DNA of 8,961 nucleotides. Source: an uncultured Eubacteriales bacterium. Its GTDB lineage: Bacteria; Bacillota; Clostridia; Lachnospirales; Anaerotignaceae. The notes below the pieces were generated by a model. The model was not told the origin of the DNA and made no database searches. It worked only from the letters and a program-made list of their open reading frames with translations. Made by a program: the position numbers and the translations under genes. Every line of letters starts with the position of its first letter. The first letter of the stretch is position 1. Positions 1 through 7,657 of this stretch are shown here, piece after piece. The stretch covers positions 1-8,961 of the forward strand of contig CABPCX010000058.1 of assembly GCA_902406135.1 (NCBI GenBank), read 5' to 3'.

Positions 1-42
1 TGCTATATGTAATATATGGTCTTTGATGGGCAGGTGTTTAAT

Positions 43-564
43 TTGAATGCGCTGGAAAAATATTTCAGGTACCGCCAGAGCCTTATCGACCAGTATGTAA
101 AGGGCGATATGACCAAAAGAGAGTACCTTCAGGCCAATTATGAGGCCGTTGTATATAACGACATCAAGCCGTTTAAAAACATAGATACAGTGCTGAAGGG
201 ACTTTTTAACTATCAGTATTATAATGCGAGAGCCAAGGAAAAAAAGCAGGCAAGCACCATAAGGGACTTGAGCTTTGATGAGAAAAAAGAATATCTGGAC
301 AGCTGCAATTATTTTTACAGCAGAAAAGACAGAGCTACCCTGAAAGTATTGGAGCTTTTGGAATACAAAGGTGTGGAAGCCTATTTTATAAAGGTAAGGT
401 CCAAGGAGCTAAGGGGAAAACTTTTTGAAATAATACTTACTGACTACAATATGATTTTACATTCCACCAATGAGCTGATACTGAAAAGACTTATTGAAGA
501 AGAAGTTTTCAGTGAAGGAAGCAGGAAATCCCTTATTGACGGATATATAAACCAAAGATACTGA
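43..564 (+). CDS. Conserved uncharacterised clostridial protein (possibly the DUF6648 type)
   Basis: Function is unknown. The frame is open from an in-frame TAA at 10-12 to TGA at 562-564. An ATG at 16 would give 182 residues but has no Shine-Dalgarno sequence before it. The TTG at 43 has AGGTG at 32-36, six bases upstream, and gives 173 residues, so I prefer it. The product is charged, rich in Lys, Glu and Tyr, with no signal peptide or membrane segment, so it is probably cytosolic. Recognisable blocks are TKREYLQANYEAV near the N-terminus, IKPFKNID, FNYQYYN, and a C-terminal half with LELLEYKGVEAYFIKVRSK, LFEIILTDYN and SLIDGYIN. This layout resembles, from memory, a small clostridial family of unknown function that I believe is DUF6648; the family number is uncertain. 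It sits 54 nt upstream of the oxidoreductase with no visible terminator between them, so co-transcription is likely. Confidence 0.75.
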   Translation: MNALEKYFRYRQSLIDQYVKGDMTKREYLQANYEAVVYNDIKPFKNIDTVLKGLFNYQYYNARAKEKKQASTIRDLSFDEKKEYLDSCNYFYSRKDRATLKVLELLEYKGVEAYFIKVRSKELRGKLFEIILTDYNMILHSTNELILKRLIEEEVFSEGSRKSLIDGYINQRY

Positions 565-618
565 AAGAAGAAATCGGAAGTATGAGCGGCTTATTATGTT
601 TGGAAACGGAGGCTGTAT

Positions 619-1230
619 ATGAAAATCGTCATTATACACGGACAGAGCCACCAGGGGTCTACCTGCCATATAGCGAGACAGCTGGCGGAAAAGCTGAAGG
701 GAGAAACAAAGGAATTTTTTCTTCCCAGGGATTTTGATAATATATGCACGGGCTGTACGGCCTGCTTTAAAAAGGATGAGAAACTCTGTCCCCACCATGA
801 GAAATTAAAGCCTTTGACAGAGGCTTTGGATAAGGCGGACGTCATTATACTTGCCAGCCCGGTATACGTATACCATGTGACCGGAGCCATGAAAAACTTC
901 CTGGACCATTACGGATACCGATGGATAGTGCACCGCCCGGAAGAAACTATGTTCAAGAAACAGGCAGTATGTATTTCCACGGCGGCAGGTGCGGGCACAA
1001 AGAGCACCTGCAAAGATATGGCGGACAGTATGTTTTTCTGGGGCGCGGGTAGAATATACAAAATAGGAGTCAATGTCAGAGCTACCTCGTGGAAAGACAT
1101 AAAGCCTGAAATAAGGGCGGTCATTGACAGAAAAACGAGCGAAACAGCAGCAAAAATCAGGAAAAACTACGGCAGAGTTAAGCCTTCCCTGAAAACAAGG
1201 ATGTTTTTGAGGTTGTACGCAGACTGGTAA
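619..1230 (+). CDS. Flavodoxin-fold NAD(P)H/FMN-dependent oxidoreductase with four-cysteine motif, C-terminus lost by frameshift
   Basis: This is a 203-residue flavodoxin-like flavoprotein of the FMN reductase / iron-sulfur flavoprotein group, expected to move electrons from NAD(P)H through FMN in the cytosol. The N-terminus has beta strand KIVIIHG followed by the FMN phosphate loop (GQSHQGST, residues 8-15). Residues 79-97 (ASPVYVYHVTGAMKNFLDH) form the typical second flavin loop. Cysteines 43, 46, 49 and 57 form CX2CX2CX7C, the spacing class that holds a [4Fe-4S] cluster in archaeal iron-sulfur flavoproteins; many clostridial relatives have a similar patch and the cluster here is inferred. 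GGAGG at 608-612 is six bases before the ATG. The frame stops early at TAA 1228-1230 after MFLRLYADW. Related proteins usually run to about 220-230 residues and end in a GW...YW...KGWLG...RPW tail, which is encoded here in another frame (see the 1203-1307 entry). The flavin-binding core is intact. The physiological substrate is unknown. Confidence 0.85.
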   Translation: MKIVIIHGQSHQGSTCHIARQLAEKLKGETKEFFLPRDFDNICTGCTACFKKDEKLCPHHEKLKPLTEALDKADVIILASPVYVYHVTGAMKNFLDHYGYRWIVHRPEETMFKKQAVCISTAAGAGTKSTCKDMADSMFFWGAGRIYKIGVNVRATSWKDIKPEIRAVIDRKTSETAAKIRKNYGRVKPSLKTRMFLRLYADW

Positions 1231-1307
1231 AAAGGGGCTGGACCGAAGAAGACAGCATATACTGGCAGAAAAAAGGCTGGCTGGGAAATAAGAGACCTTG
1301 GAAATAA
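1203..1307 (+). pseudogene. Out-of-frame 3' end of the oxidoreductase gene
   Basis: From 1218 the frame offset by one from the main ORF reads RRLVKRGWTEEDSIYWQ and continues with KKGWLGNKRPWK to TAA at 1305-1307. This matches the usual C-terminal tail of clostridial flavodoxin-family NAD(P)H oxidoreductases, with Trp/Gly-rich ends. If the T run at 1204-1208 had six T instead of five, the frame would read MFFEVVRRLVKRGW without interruption and the protein would be 229 residues. No start codon with a ribosome binding site opens this stretch by itself, so it is the severed tail of the gene and not a separate gene. The cause may be a real deletion or a homopolymer sequencing error. The in-frame site G TTT TTG is a poor match to a -1 slippery heptamer, so programmed frameshifting is less likely. 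Confidence 0.8.
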
Positions 1308-1352
1308 AAAGGCTTTAAGCAGAAAGATAAAAATAACAGGATACGGCCTGAT

Positions 1353-1358
1353 AAGGAG
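1353..1358 (+). promoter_or_regulatory. Ribosome binding site deciding the amidohydrolase start
   Basis: AAGGAG lies eight bases before the ATG at 1367. The in-frame GTG at 1358 overlaps this site and would leave no usable ribosome binding site of its own, so the ATG at 1367 is preferred. Confidence 0.85.
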
Positions 1359-1366
1359 TGGTTTTA

Positions 1367-2860
1367 ATGCGCAGAGTGTATTATAACGGAACAATAATAA
1401 CCATGGAAGAGGATATATATGCCGATTATGTTGTTACGGAAAACGGCATAATAAAGGAGACAGGCAGAGGCAGTGCGCCTGAGGCTGACGAATATGTGGA
1501 CCTTAAAGGAAATACACTTATGCCGTCATTTATAGACCCCCACAGCCATATGACATCGGTGGCCTATTCGTTTTTGAGGGTGCAGCTTGACGAAATAACT
1601 TCAATTAAGGAAATAAAAGAAAAAATAGAGAAATTCATAGTTTCGGGAAACAAACAGAATCAATGGGTCGTAGCCATGGGATACGACAATAATATACTTG
1701 AAGAAAAAAGGCACATAACCCATAAGGACCTGGACGAAATATCAGGCGGATGTGCCATTATAGTTGAGCATAAGTCGGGACATTCGGGAGTATTCAATAC
1801 GGAAGCCCAGAAAAGACTTGGCATAACATCATCCGTAAACGGCCTTATGGAAGAAACTCCCTATCTTGAAAAGCTCAAGGAAATTCCCCTTGAAGAGGGC
1901 CAGGCACTTATGGACGCCTATAAAAAAGCCCAGGACAAATATTTTTCCTACGGTATAACTACAGCCCAGGAAGGATACGGCCTTGGTATGCTTCTGCCCC
2001 TGTATAAGGGACTGATGGAAGCCGGAATATTAAAGATAGACCTTGTGGCCTATCCCGATTTTGACAGCATTGAAAAATGGTATTCAGCCTTTCCTAAAAG
2101 CAGAGACAAATATGACAGAAGCTTTAAAATAGGCGGACTTAAAATAATGCTTGACGGCTCGCCCCAGGGAAAGACAGCATGGATAAGCGGAACATATACC
2201 GACGGCACCTGCGGATACCCGGCCTTGAGTGATGAAGAAGTAAATAAGGCAGTCAGCTGGGCGGCGGAAAATAATGTTCAGGTAATATCCCACTGCAACG
2301 GGAATATGGCCTGTGAACAGTTTATAGACGCCGTAGGCAGATACAGAAACAATAGAGCAGTCATAATCCATGCCCAGCTTTTGAGAAAAGACCAGCTGGA
2401 TAAGGTAAAGGAATATGAGATGATACCGTCTTTCTTTGTTGCGCATACATTCCATTGGGGAGATACACATATCAAAAACTTTGGCCTTGAAAGGGCAAAG
2501 ACCATATCTCCTGCAAACTCGGCATTGAAGAAAGGAATACTTTTTACATTCCATCAGGACGCACCGGTTATAGAGCAGGATATGTTTGAGACCGTATGGT
2601 GTGCGGTGAAGAGACAGACCAAAGACGGAGTTATACTTGGAGAGGACGAAAGAATAAGCGTCCTTGAGGCCCTTAAGGCAGTAACGGTAAATGCCGCATA
2701 TCAGTACTTTGAGGAAGGCACAAAGGGCGTTATAAAAGAGGGTGCAAAAGAAAATCTTATAGTAGTGGATAAGGACCCCCTTAAAGCAGAAATCGACGAT
2801 ATTAAAAATATAAAAATATTAAAGACCATAAAGGACGGAAACACGGTATATTCAGCCTGA
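1367..2860 (+). CDS. YtcJ-type metal-dependent amidohydrolase (amidohydrolase family 3)
   Basis: This 497-residue cytosolic hydrolase belongs to the YtcJ / NfdA-like branch of the amidohydrolase superfamily, which uses a TIM-barrel metal site to hydrolyse amide or related bonds. The actual substrate cannot be read from sequence. The N-terminal beta-sandwich opens with NGTIITMEEDIYADYVV. The metal motif is DPHSH with His59 and His61. Further conserved blocks are GGLKIMLDGSPQG (about 256-268), VISHCNGN with His309, IIHAQLL with His335, and FTFHQDAPV with Asp398, the expected catalytic aspartate. The C-terminal beta-sandwich returns with GVIKEGAKENLIVVDKDPL. Length is slightly below the 520-560 common in the family, with no visible gap in the core. 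The gene lies 59 nt after the severed oxidoreductase tail with no terminator between, and is followed by a strong terminator, so it closes this transcription unit. Family assignment is firm; the physiological role is not. Confidence 0.9.
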   Translation: MRRVYYNGTIITMEEDIYADYVVTENGIIKETGRGSAPEADEYVDLKGNTLMPSFIDPHSHMTSVAYSFLRVQLDEITSIKEIKEKIEKFIVSGNKQNQWVVAMGYDNNILEEKRHITHKDLDEISGGCAIIVEHKSGHSGVFNTEAQKRLGITSSVNGLMEETPYLEKLKEIPLEEGQALMDAYKKAQDKYFSYGITTAQEGYGLGMLLPLYKGLMEAGILKIDLVAYPDFDSIEKWYSAFPKSRDKYDRSFKIGGLKIMLDGSPQGKTAWISGTYTDGTCGYPALSDEEVNKAVSWAAENNVQVISHCNGNMACEQFIDAVGRYRNNRAVIIHAQLLRKDQLDKVKEYEMIPSFFVAHTFHWGDTHIKNFGLERAKTISPANSALKKGILFTFHQDAPVIEQDMFETVWCAVKRQTKDGVILGEDERISVLEALKAVTVNAAYQYFEEGTKGVIKEGAKENLIVVDKDPLKAEIDDIKNIKILKTIKDGNTVYSA

Positions 2861-2872
2861 TATGCCCTAAAC

Positions 2873-2901
2873 AAAAAAGACGGAATTTTTCCGTCTTTTT
2901 T
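2873..2901 (+). terminator. Rho-independent terminator after the amidohydrolase
   Basis: A 13-bp perfect stem is formed by AAAAAAGACGGAA (2873-2885) and TTCCGTCTTTTTT (2889-2901) with a TTT loop. The T-rich right arm supplies the release tract. Because the left arm starts with six A, it may also work in the opposite direction. It begins 12 nt after the amidohydrolase stop and separates that unit from pheA. Confidence 0.9.
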
Positions 2902-2955
2902 GCTGTAATGGTATAAGCTGGATATTTTTGTGACAAAATCGGACTGATGAATATA

Positions 2956-2967
2956 TATGCCGGCATA
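2956..2967. repeat. 12-bp palindrome upstream of pheA
   Basis: TATGCCGGCATA is a perfect palindrome with a GC core inside an AT-rich intergenic stretch, 38 nt upstream of the -35 element of the pheA promoter. It could be an operator for a dimeric regulator. No known consensus was recognised, and chance is possible. Confidence 0.35.
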
Positions 2968-3004
2968 AAAACATAAAGTTCACAGTTTCGTAATGGAAAA
3001 GTAT

Positions 3005-3033
3005 TTGTTATCCGCTATAATATGTGGTAAAAT
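3005..3033 (+). promoter_or_regulatory. Sigma-A-type promoter for pheA-gdpP-rplI-dnaB
   Basis: TTGTTA (3005-3010) and TAAAAT (3028-3033) are separated by 17 bp, and TGG directly before the -10 gives an extended -10 element. Transcription would start near 3040, leaving a leader of about 30 nt. Two further TATAAT hexamers at 3016-3021 and 3036-3041, and one at 3045-3050, lack a good -35 at the right distance. The leader is too short for a T-box or other aromatic amino acid riboswitch. Confidence 0.65.
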
Positions 3034-3070
3034 ACTATAATTAGTATAATATAGACCAAGGAGAGTATTT

Positions 3071-3898
3071 ATGAAGCTGGGATATCTCGGCCCTAAGGGA
3101 ACTTTTTCCGAACAGGCGGCGCTTATGTACGCGGAAAAATGTACTGACGGCTGTGAGTTTAAAATGTTTTTTAATATAACGGATGTAATTGCTGCGGTAA
3201 ATGAAGGTATGATAGACCGTGGTATAGTCCCCCTTGAAAATTCCATTGAAGGAACAGTCACAAGCACTGTTGATACACTTATTTTTGATACAGAACTTTT
3301 TATTCAGAATGACCTCATACTTAAAATAAGCCAGAACCTTATGGCAAGACCGGGAACAAAAATTGAAGACATCAAAAAGGTGGTTTCCCATCCCCAGGGA
3401 CTTGCCCAGTGCAGAAAATATATAAGAAATATCGGAGTTAAAGAAACTTCGGATGTTTCATCTACTGCCGAGGCGGCGCATATAGTATCTGAAAGCAGTG
3501 AGCCCATAGCTGCCATTGCGCCCAAAAGGTCTGCTGAGGTATATGGCCTTGAGATAATAGGGGAAGACATTCAGGATGACGACACAAATGCCACAAGATT
3601 TGTTGTCATATCCAAGGAAATGACAGAGCTTAAGGCAGGCATTAAAACAAGCATAGCCTTTACCCTTGATGATGATAATTCTCCCGGAAGGCTTTATAAG
3701 GTGCTTGATATTCTCAATATATATGAGATAAATATGATAAAAATTGAATCGCGCCCCGCAAAACATAAGCTGGGTACATATGTTTTCTACATAGATTTGG
3801 TTGCTGAAAACGATGAGGACCTTAAGGACGCGGTAAAAATGATAAAAAGAAAAGTTGCGTTTTTTAAATTTTTAGGTTCATATTCTACGATAGAGTGA
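3071..3898 (+). CDS. pheA: Prephenate dehydratase with ACT regulatory domain
   Basis: This 275-residue cytosolic enzyme converts prephenate to phenylpyruvate by decarboxylation and dehydration, the committed step of phenylalanine synthesis. The catalytic domain (1-180) begins GYLGPKGTFSEQAA and carries PLENSIEGTV (54-63), SHPQGLAQC (106-114), the AAIAP segment (147-151) and the TRF motif (175-177) needed for activity. An ACT domain follows (about 191-270), with SPGRLYKVL in place of the more usual GAL-type loop and ESRP at 226-229, the site that binds phenylalanine for feedback inhibition. There is no chorismate mutase domain, so this is the monofunctional form. AAGGAG at 3058-3063 is seven bases before the ATG. 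Its stop codon (3896-3898) overlaps a possible GTG start of gdpP, so the two are co-transcribed and perhaps translationally coupled. Identification is secure. Confidence 0.96.
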   Translation: MKLGYLGPKGTFSEQAALMYAEKCTDGCEFKMFFNITDVIAAVNEGMIDRGIVPLENSIEGTVTSTVDTLIFDTELFIQNDLILKISQNLMARPGTKIEDIKKVVSHPQGLAQCRKYIRNIGVKETSDVSSTAEAAHIVSESSEPIAAIAPKRSAEVYGLEIIGEDIQDDDTNATRFVVISKEMTELKAGIKTSIAFTLDDDNSPGRLYKVLDILNIYEINMIKIESRPAKHKLGTYVFYIDLVAENDEDLKDAVKMIKRKVAFFKFLGSYSTIE

Positions 3899-3915
3899 TA
3901 ACGGCGGTGGTTATT

Positions 3916-5853
3916 ATGGATGAGCATAAGAAAAATAGTATGATATATCTGGCAGTCATAATTATTGTCGGAATAATATGTTTTATTTTGTGGAGTTCAA
4001 TAGGTATCATAATTACGGCGGCGGTTTCCGCTGTGGTACTTATATTGGCTTCAGCAGGAAAAAAATCCGAGCATATACAGCCTGCAGAGCCTGTCGAAGA
4101 AGATGACGAGCCCGAAGTTGTTGTTAAAAACGACATACCGGTACCCTATGCCGTAGTAGACAGCGAGTTTGATATTATAGGCTGTAACGAGGAATTTCTT
4201 CAGCTTATGGAACTTAAATGCTTTACCGACATCAATGTAAAGGAAAAAATTCCCGAATATGACGAACACCTTAACAACCAGATAGTAAGACTGGGAGAAA
4301 GATTTTACAGAGTATATTCTTCCCATGCGGAGCTGGCTGACGGAAGCGTAGCTAATTCCCTATGCTTTATGGATGTTACGGAAATACAGAAATTAAAGGA
4401 AAATATCGAAAACGAAAAGACTGTAGTCGGTCTTATTTATATTGATAACTATGATGAAGTCATTGAAAGCGTCGATGATTCGGCCATACCTATGCTTACT
4501 GCCATAGTTGACAGAAAGCTTACGGCAATGATACACGAAGCAAGGGGAATACTTAAAAAGACAGAAAAGGACAGATACTTCTTCTGTATTACATCTGAAG
4601 CCCTTGCACAGCTGCAGAAAAACAAATTTGAAATACTCAATGAAATAAGAATGATAACCGTTGGGGAACATATACCTGTAACGCTTAGTATCGGTATCGG
4701 TATCGGAGAAGTTACCCTTGAAGCGGCAATGAAGAGTGCCAAGGCAGCCATAGACCTGGCCCTTGGACGAGGCGGCGACCAGGCTCTTATCAAAAACGGT
4801 GACAAGTATATATTCTACGGCGGAAAGAGCGGCGAAGTATCCCATAATGCAAGAATAAGAGCAAGGGTAAAGGCCGATGCCCTTTCCGAGCTCATTGCCG
4901 AGTCCGAAAGAGTATATGTTATGGGACATAAGATAGCCGATGCGGACTGCTTTGGAGCTGCCATCGGTGTCTACAGAATATCCAAATCCCTTGGAAAACC
5001 CTGTTCCATAGTCCTTGACGGCATACCTTCCACCATCAGAAAGATAGCCGTAAGATTTACCGATAATCCCGATTATGACGATTTAATAACGGATTCCCAG
5101 GAAGCTTGGCAGAATATTACCGAAAATACACTGCTTATAATAGTTGATACCCATATAAACAGCAGGGTAGAATCAGTGGACGTTCTTAATAAGGCAACAA
5201 AGGTCATAGTTTTTGACCACCACAGAAAGAGCACCGATTTTATAGAAAAGGCCGTAATGGTATACCATGAACCCTATGCATCATCTTCCTGCGAGCTTGT
5301 AACGGAGATGATACAGTATATCGGTGAAAAGGTGAAGCTCAAATCAGCCGAGGCTGATGCGCTTCTTGCAGGTATAACCGTTGATACTCAGAATTTCAGT
5401 ATGAAGACAGGAACCATAACCTTTGAGGCGGCAGCCTTCCTTAAACGCTGCGGTGCCGACGGAATAAGGGTAAGAAAACTTCTTCAGGAAGACTTAAGCG
5501 TATTTAAGGCAAAGGCTATGGCAGTGGCCAGCACGGAAATGATATATGACGGAATGTATATGTCCGTTTGCCCTTCGGATTACGGCAATACGTCTGTGAC
5601 AGCGGCACAGGCGGCCGACGAGCTTCTTGACGTTGAGGGAGTGAAGGCTTCTTTCGTGTTATGCGAAGAAGGCGAAACTATTTTTGTCAGTGCAAGAAGT
5701 CTTGGTGAAATAAATGTTCAGGTCATTTTAGAGAAAATAGGCGGCGGAGGACATCAGACCATAAGCGGTGCCCAGTTTAAGGGCAAGACCGTTGACGAGG
5801 TCAAGGAGATTGTCAAGGAAGCCGTTAGACAGTATATGGAGGAGAGTAACTGA
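3916..5853 (+). CDS. gdpP: Membrane cyclic-di-AMP phosphodiesterase GdpP (DHH/DHHA1 family)
   Basis: GdpP hydrolyses the second messenger c-di-AMP to pApA and so lowers its level, which affects potassium and osmolyte uptake, wall stress and beta-lactam tolerance. Residues here are numbered from ATG 3916 (645 residues, close to the 650-660 usual). Two membrane segments lie at about 9-26 and 27-48, then an acidic linker, a PAS-like domain (about 73-158) and a degenerate GGDEF domain (about 170-295) with no GGDEF motif. The DHH core has GHKIADAD (His338, Asp342, Asp344), VDTH (411-413 for DTH), DHH (434-436) and VDT with Asp490. The DHHA1 domain ends with GGGGH (609-613). All manganese ligands expected for activity are present. 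The start is uncertain: GTG 3895 overlaps the pheA stop and adds seven residues, while ATG 3916 has a weak GGTGG five bases upstream. The gdpP-rplI-dnaB order is the classical Firmicutes arrangement. Confidence 0.94.
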   Translation: MDEHKKNSMIYLAVIIIVGIICFILWSSIGIIITAAVSAVVLILASAGKKSEHIQPAEPVEEDDEPEVVVKNDIPVPYAVVDSEFDIIGCNEEFLQLMELKCFTDINVKEKIPEYDEHLNNQIVRLGERFYRVYSSHAELADGSVANSLCFMDVTEIQKLKENIENEKTVVGLIYIDNYDEVIESVDDSAIPMLTAIVDRKLTAMIHEARGILKKTEKDRYFFCITSEALAQLQKNKFEILNEIRMITVGEHIPVTLSIGIGIGEVTLEAAMKSAKAAIDLALGRGGDQALIKNGDKYIFYGGKSGEVSHNARIRARVKADALSELIAESERVYVMGHKIADADCFGAAIGVYRISKSLGKPCSIVLDGIPSTIRKIAVRFTDNPDYDDLITDSQEAWQNITENTLLIIVDTHINSRVESVDVLNKATKVIVFDHHRKSTDFIEKAVMVYHEPYASSSCELVTEMIQYIGEKVKLKSAEADALLAGITVDTQNFSMKTGTITFEAAAFLKRCGADGIRVRKLLQEDLSVFKAKAMAVASTEMIYDGMYMSVCPSDYGNTSVTAAQAADELLDVEGVKASFVLCEEGETIFVSARSLGEINVQVILEKIGGGGHQTISGAQFKGKTVDEVKEIVKEAVRQYMEESN

Positions 5854-5854
5854 T

Positions 5855-6301
5855 ATGAAACTTATATTACTTGAAGATGTAAAAGGCGTAGGCAAAAAAG
5901 GCGATATAGTAAATAAAAATGACGGATATGCTTTAAATTTCCTCATTCCTAAAAAACTGGCAGTAGAAGCTACAAAGTCTAATATCAACGACCTTGAGCT
6001 TAAGAAAAAATCAGACGCCAAGAGAAAACAGGAAGAACTTGATGCCGCAAAGAAAATCGGCGACGAAATCAAGGACAAGGTTGTAAAGGTAAGCGTTAAG
6101 GCCGGAGAAAACGGCAAGGTTTTCGGTTCAGTAACAAATAAGGAAATCGCTGCTGCACTTCTTCAGCAGACAGGCATTGAAGTAGATAAAAAGAAAATTG
6201 TTTTTGATGACCCTATCAAAATGGTAGGTAAGAGAATTGTAAAGGTAAAACTTCATCCACAGGTAACTGTTGAGATGGCGGTTGAGATTGCCGGAGAATA
6301 A
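5855..6301 (+). CDS. rplI: 50S ribosomal protein L9
   Basis: L9 (bL9) binds 23S rRNA near the L1 stalk and helps keep the reading frame during translation. The product is 148 residues, the standard length. The N-terminal RNA-binding domain holds the family signature [25 protein letters not shown] stretch (residues 16-36, with Gly16, Gly24-Tyr25 and Asn28-Phe29). A long charged connecting helix spans about 41-75, and the C-terminal domain contains GKVFGSVT (87-94) and [12 protein letters not shown]. The frame is open upstream to at least 5768, but the true start is ATG 5855, one base after the gdpP stop. GGAGGAGAG at 5838-5846, inside the end of gdpP, is its ribosome binding site. The near-overlap makes translational coupling with gdpP likely. 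Confidence 0.97.
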   Translation: MKLILLEDVKGVGKKGDIVNKNDGYALNFLIPKKLAVEATKSNINDLELKKKSDAKRKQEELDAAKKIGDEIKDKVVKVSVKAGENGKVFGSVTNKEIAAALLQQTGIEVDKKKIVFDDPIKMVGKRIVKVKLHPQVTVEMAVEIAGE

Positions 6302-6316
6302 AAGGGGAGTTAATTT

Positions 6317-7657
6317 ATGGAGCAGAACAATCCTATACAGAGAAAAATGCCTCATGATGCTGATGCGGAACAGGCTGTTTTAAGCTCCATACTGATGGAT
6401 AAGGATGCGGCCGCGGAAGCTTTTGAAATATTAAAGGCAGAGGATTTTTATTCGCCCGAAAACAAGGCGGTATTCCAGGCGGCTTTTCAGCTTTATACTA
6501 AGGGCGACCCCATAGACGTAGTCACCGTAAAAAATCAGCTTGAAGAAAACGGTGTATTTACCGAGATAGGCGGAGTTGAGACCCTTGCCAATATCGCGGG
6601 AGCGGTGGGAAGCTCGGTAAACGTAAAGAGCTATGCGAAAATAGTTGAAGAGAAATCCGTACTCAGAAGGCTTATAAAGCTTTCGGGAGACATATCGGAA
6701 ATAAGCTATAAGGCCGGAGACGATATAAACGTCATACTGGATAAGGCTGAAAAGGGTATTTTTGACGTTATGCAGAACAGAAATACCGACAGCTTTTCAT
6801 CTATTATGGACGTGGCCTATGATACCTTTGCCAACATTGAGAAAATATATAATTCTACGGAAAAGATAACTGGTATATCAACGGGCTTTACGGACTTTGA
6901 CGCAAAGACTGCAGGACTTCAGAAATCGGACCTTATACTTATAGCCGCAAGACCTTCCATGGGAAAGACTGCTTTTGTACTTAATGTGGCCCAGTATGCG
7001 GCGGTAAAAAACAATGTTCCCGTTGCCATCTTCTCTTTGGAAATGAGCAAGGAGCAGCTTGTAAACCGTATGCTCTGTGCCCAGTCACTGGTGGACGCCC
7101 AGAAGGTAAGGACGGGCGAGCTTACGGCAGAGGACTGGAGCAAGCTTGTGGACGGTATGGGTATACTGAGTGAAGCTCCCATATATATAGATGATACGCC
7201 GGGCATAACGGCAATGGATATAAGAGCAAAGTGCAGAAGGCTTAAGCTTGAAAAGGGCCTCGGCCTTGTGGTAATAGACTACCTTCAGCTTATGAGTGGA
7301 AGCGGCAGAAGCGATTCAAGACAGCAGGAGATTTCCGAAATATCCAGGTCGCTTAAGGCAGTTGCCAGGGAAATTGAGGCGCCTGTAATAGCCCTTTCCC
7401 AGCTTTCACGAGCGTGTGAATCCAGAAGTGACCACAGACCTATGCTTTCTGACCTTCGAGAGTCAGGAGCCATAGAGCAGGATGCGGACCTGGTTGCTTT
7501 TCTTTACAGGGACGAATACTATTTCCCCGAAAAGACAGAAAATAAAAACAAAGCGGAGCTTATTATAGCTAAACAGCGTAACGGCCCGACGGGTACTGTC
7601 AATCTGACATGGCTTGGACAGTATACAAAGTTTGCGAATATGGAAACAAAATACTGA
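6317..7657 (+). CDS. dnaB: Replicative DNA helicase DnaB
   Basis: This 446-residue protein is the hexameric 5'-3' helicase that unwinds DNA at the replication fork and recruits primase (called DnaC in Bacillus subtilis). The N-terminal helical domain begins PHDADAEQAVLSSIL (about 12-26) and covers about 12-115. A linker leads to the RecA-like motor. Walker A is RPSMGKT (212-218, Lys217 and Thr218), the catalytic glutamate region is FSLEMS (239-244), Walker B is LVVIDYLQLM (317-326), and ALSQLSR (359-365) with SDLRESGAIEQDAD (378-391) completes the core. The usual C-terminal KQRNGPTGTV is at 419-428. Length is typical and no intein interrupts the Walker A or other common insertion sites. AGGGGAG at 6303-6309 is seven bases before the ATG. 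It follows rplI by 15 nt, so it is in the same operon. No convincing terminator follows it. Confidence 0.97.
   Translation: MEQNNPIQRKMPHDADAEQAVLSSILMDKDAAAEAFEILKAEDFYSPENKAVFQAAFQLYTKGDPIDVVTVKNQLEENGVFTEIGGVETLANIAGAVGSSVNVKSYAKIVEEKSVLRRLIKLSGDISEISYKAGDDINVILDKAEKGIFDVMQNRNTDSFSSIMDVAYDTFANIEKIYNSTEKITGISTGFTDFDAKTAGLQKSDLILIAARPSMGKTAFVLNVAQYAAVKNNVPVAIFSLEMSKEQLVNRMLCAQSLVDAQKVRTGELTAEDWSKLVDGMGILSEAPIYIDDTPGITAMDIRAKCRRLKLEKGLGLVVIDYLQLMSGSGRSDSRQQEISEISRSLKAVAREIEAPVIALSQLSRACESRSDHRPMLSDLRESGAIEQDADLVAFLYRDEYYFPEKTENKNKAELIIAKQRNGPTGTVNLTWLGQYTKFANMETKY

Noticed and set aside
1203..1209. Programmed -1 frameshift site in the oxidoreductase
   Set aside because: The in-frame sequence G TTT TTG does not fit the X XXY YYZ pattern well and no clear downstream hairpin was seen; a single-base deletion or sequencing error is simpler.
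1358..1366. GTG start three codons upstream for the amidohydrolase
   Set aside because: It overlaps the AAGGAG that serves ATG 1367 and has no ribosome binding site of its own.
2902..3070. T-box or other riboswitch before pheA
   Set aside because: The probable leader is only about 30 nt and no T-box sequence such as TGGNACCGCG is present.
5768..5854. Upstream extension of rplI beginning inside gdpP
   Set aside because: L9 proteins start [12 protein letters not shown] 5855 has the ribosome binding site and gives the standard 148 residues. The extension is the end of gdpP read in another frame.
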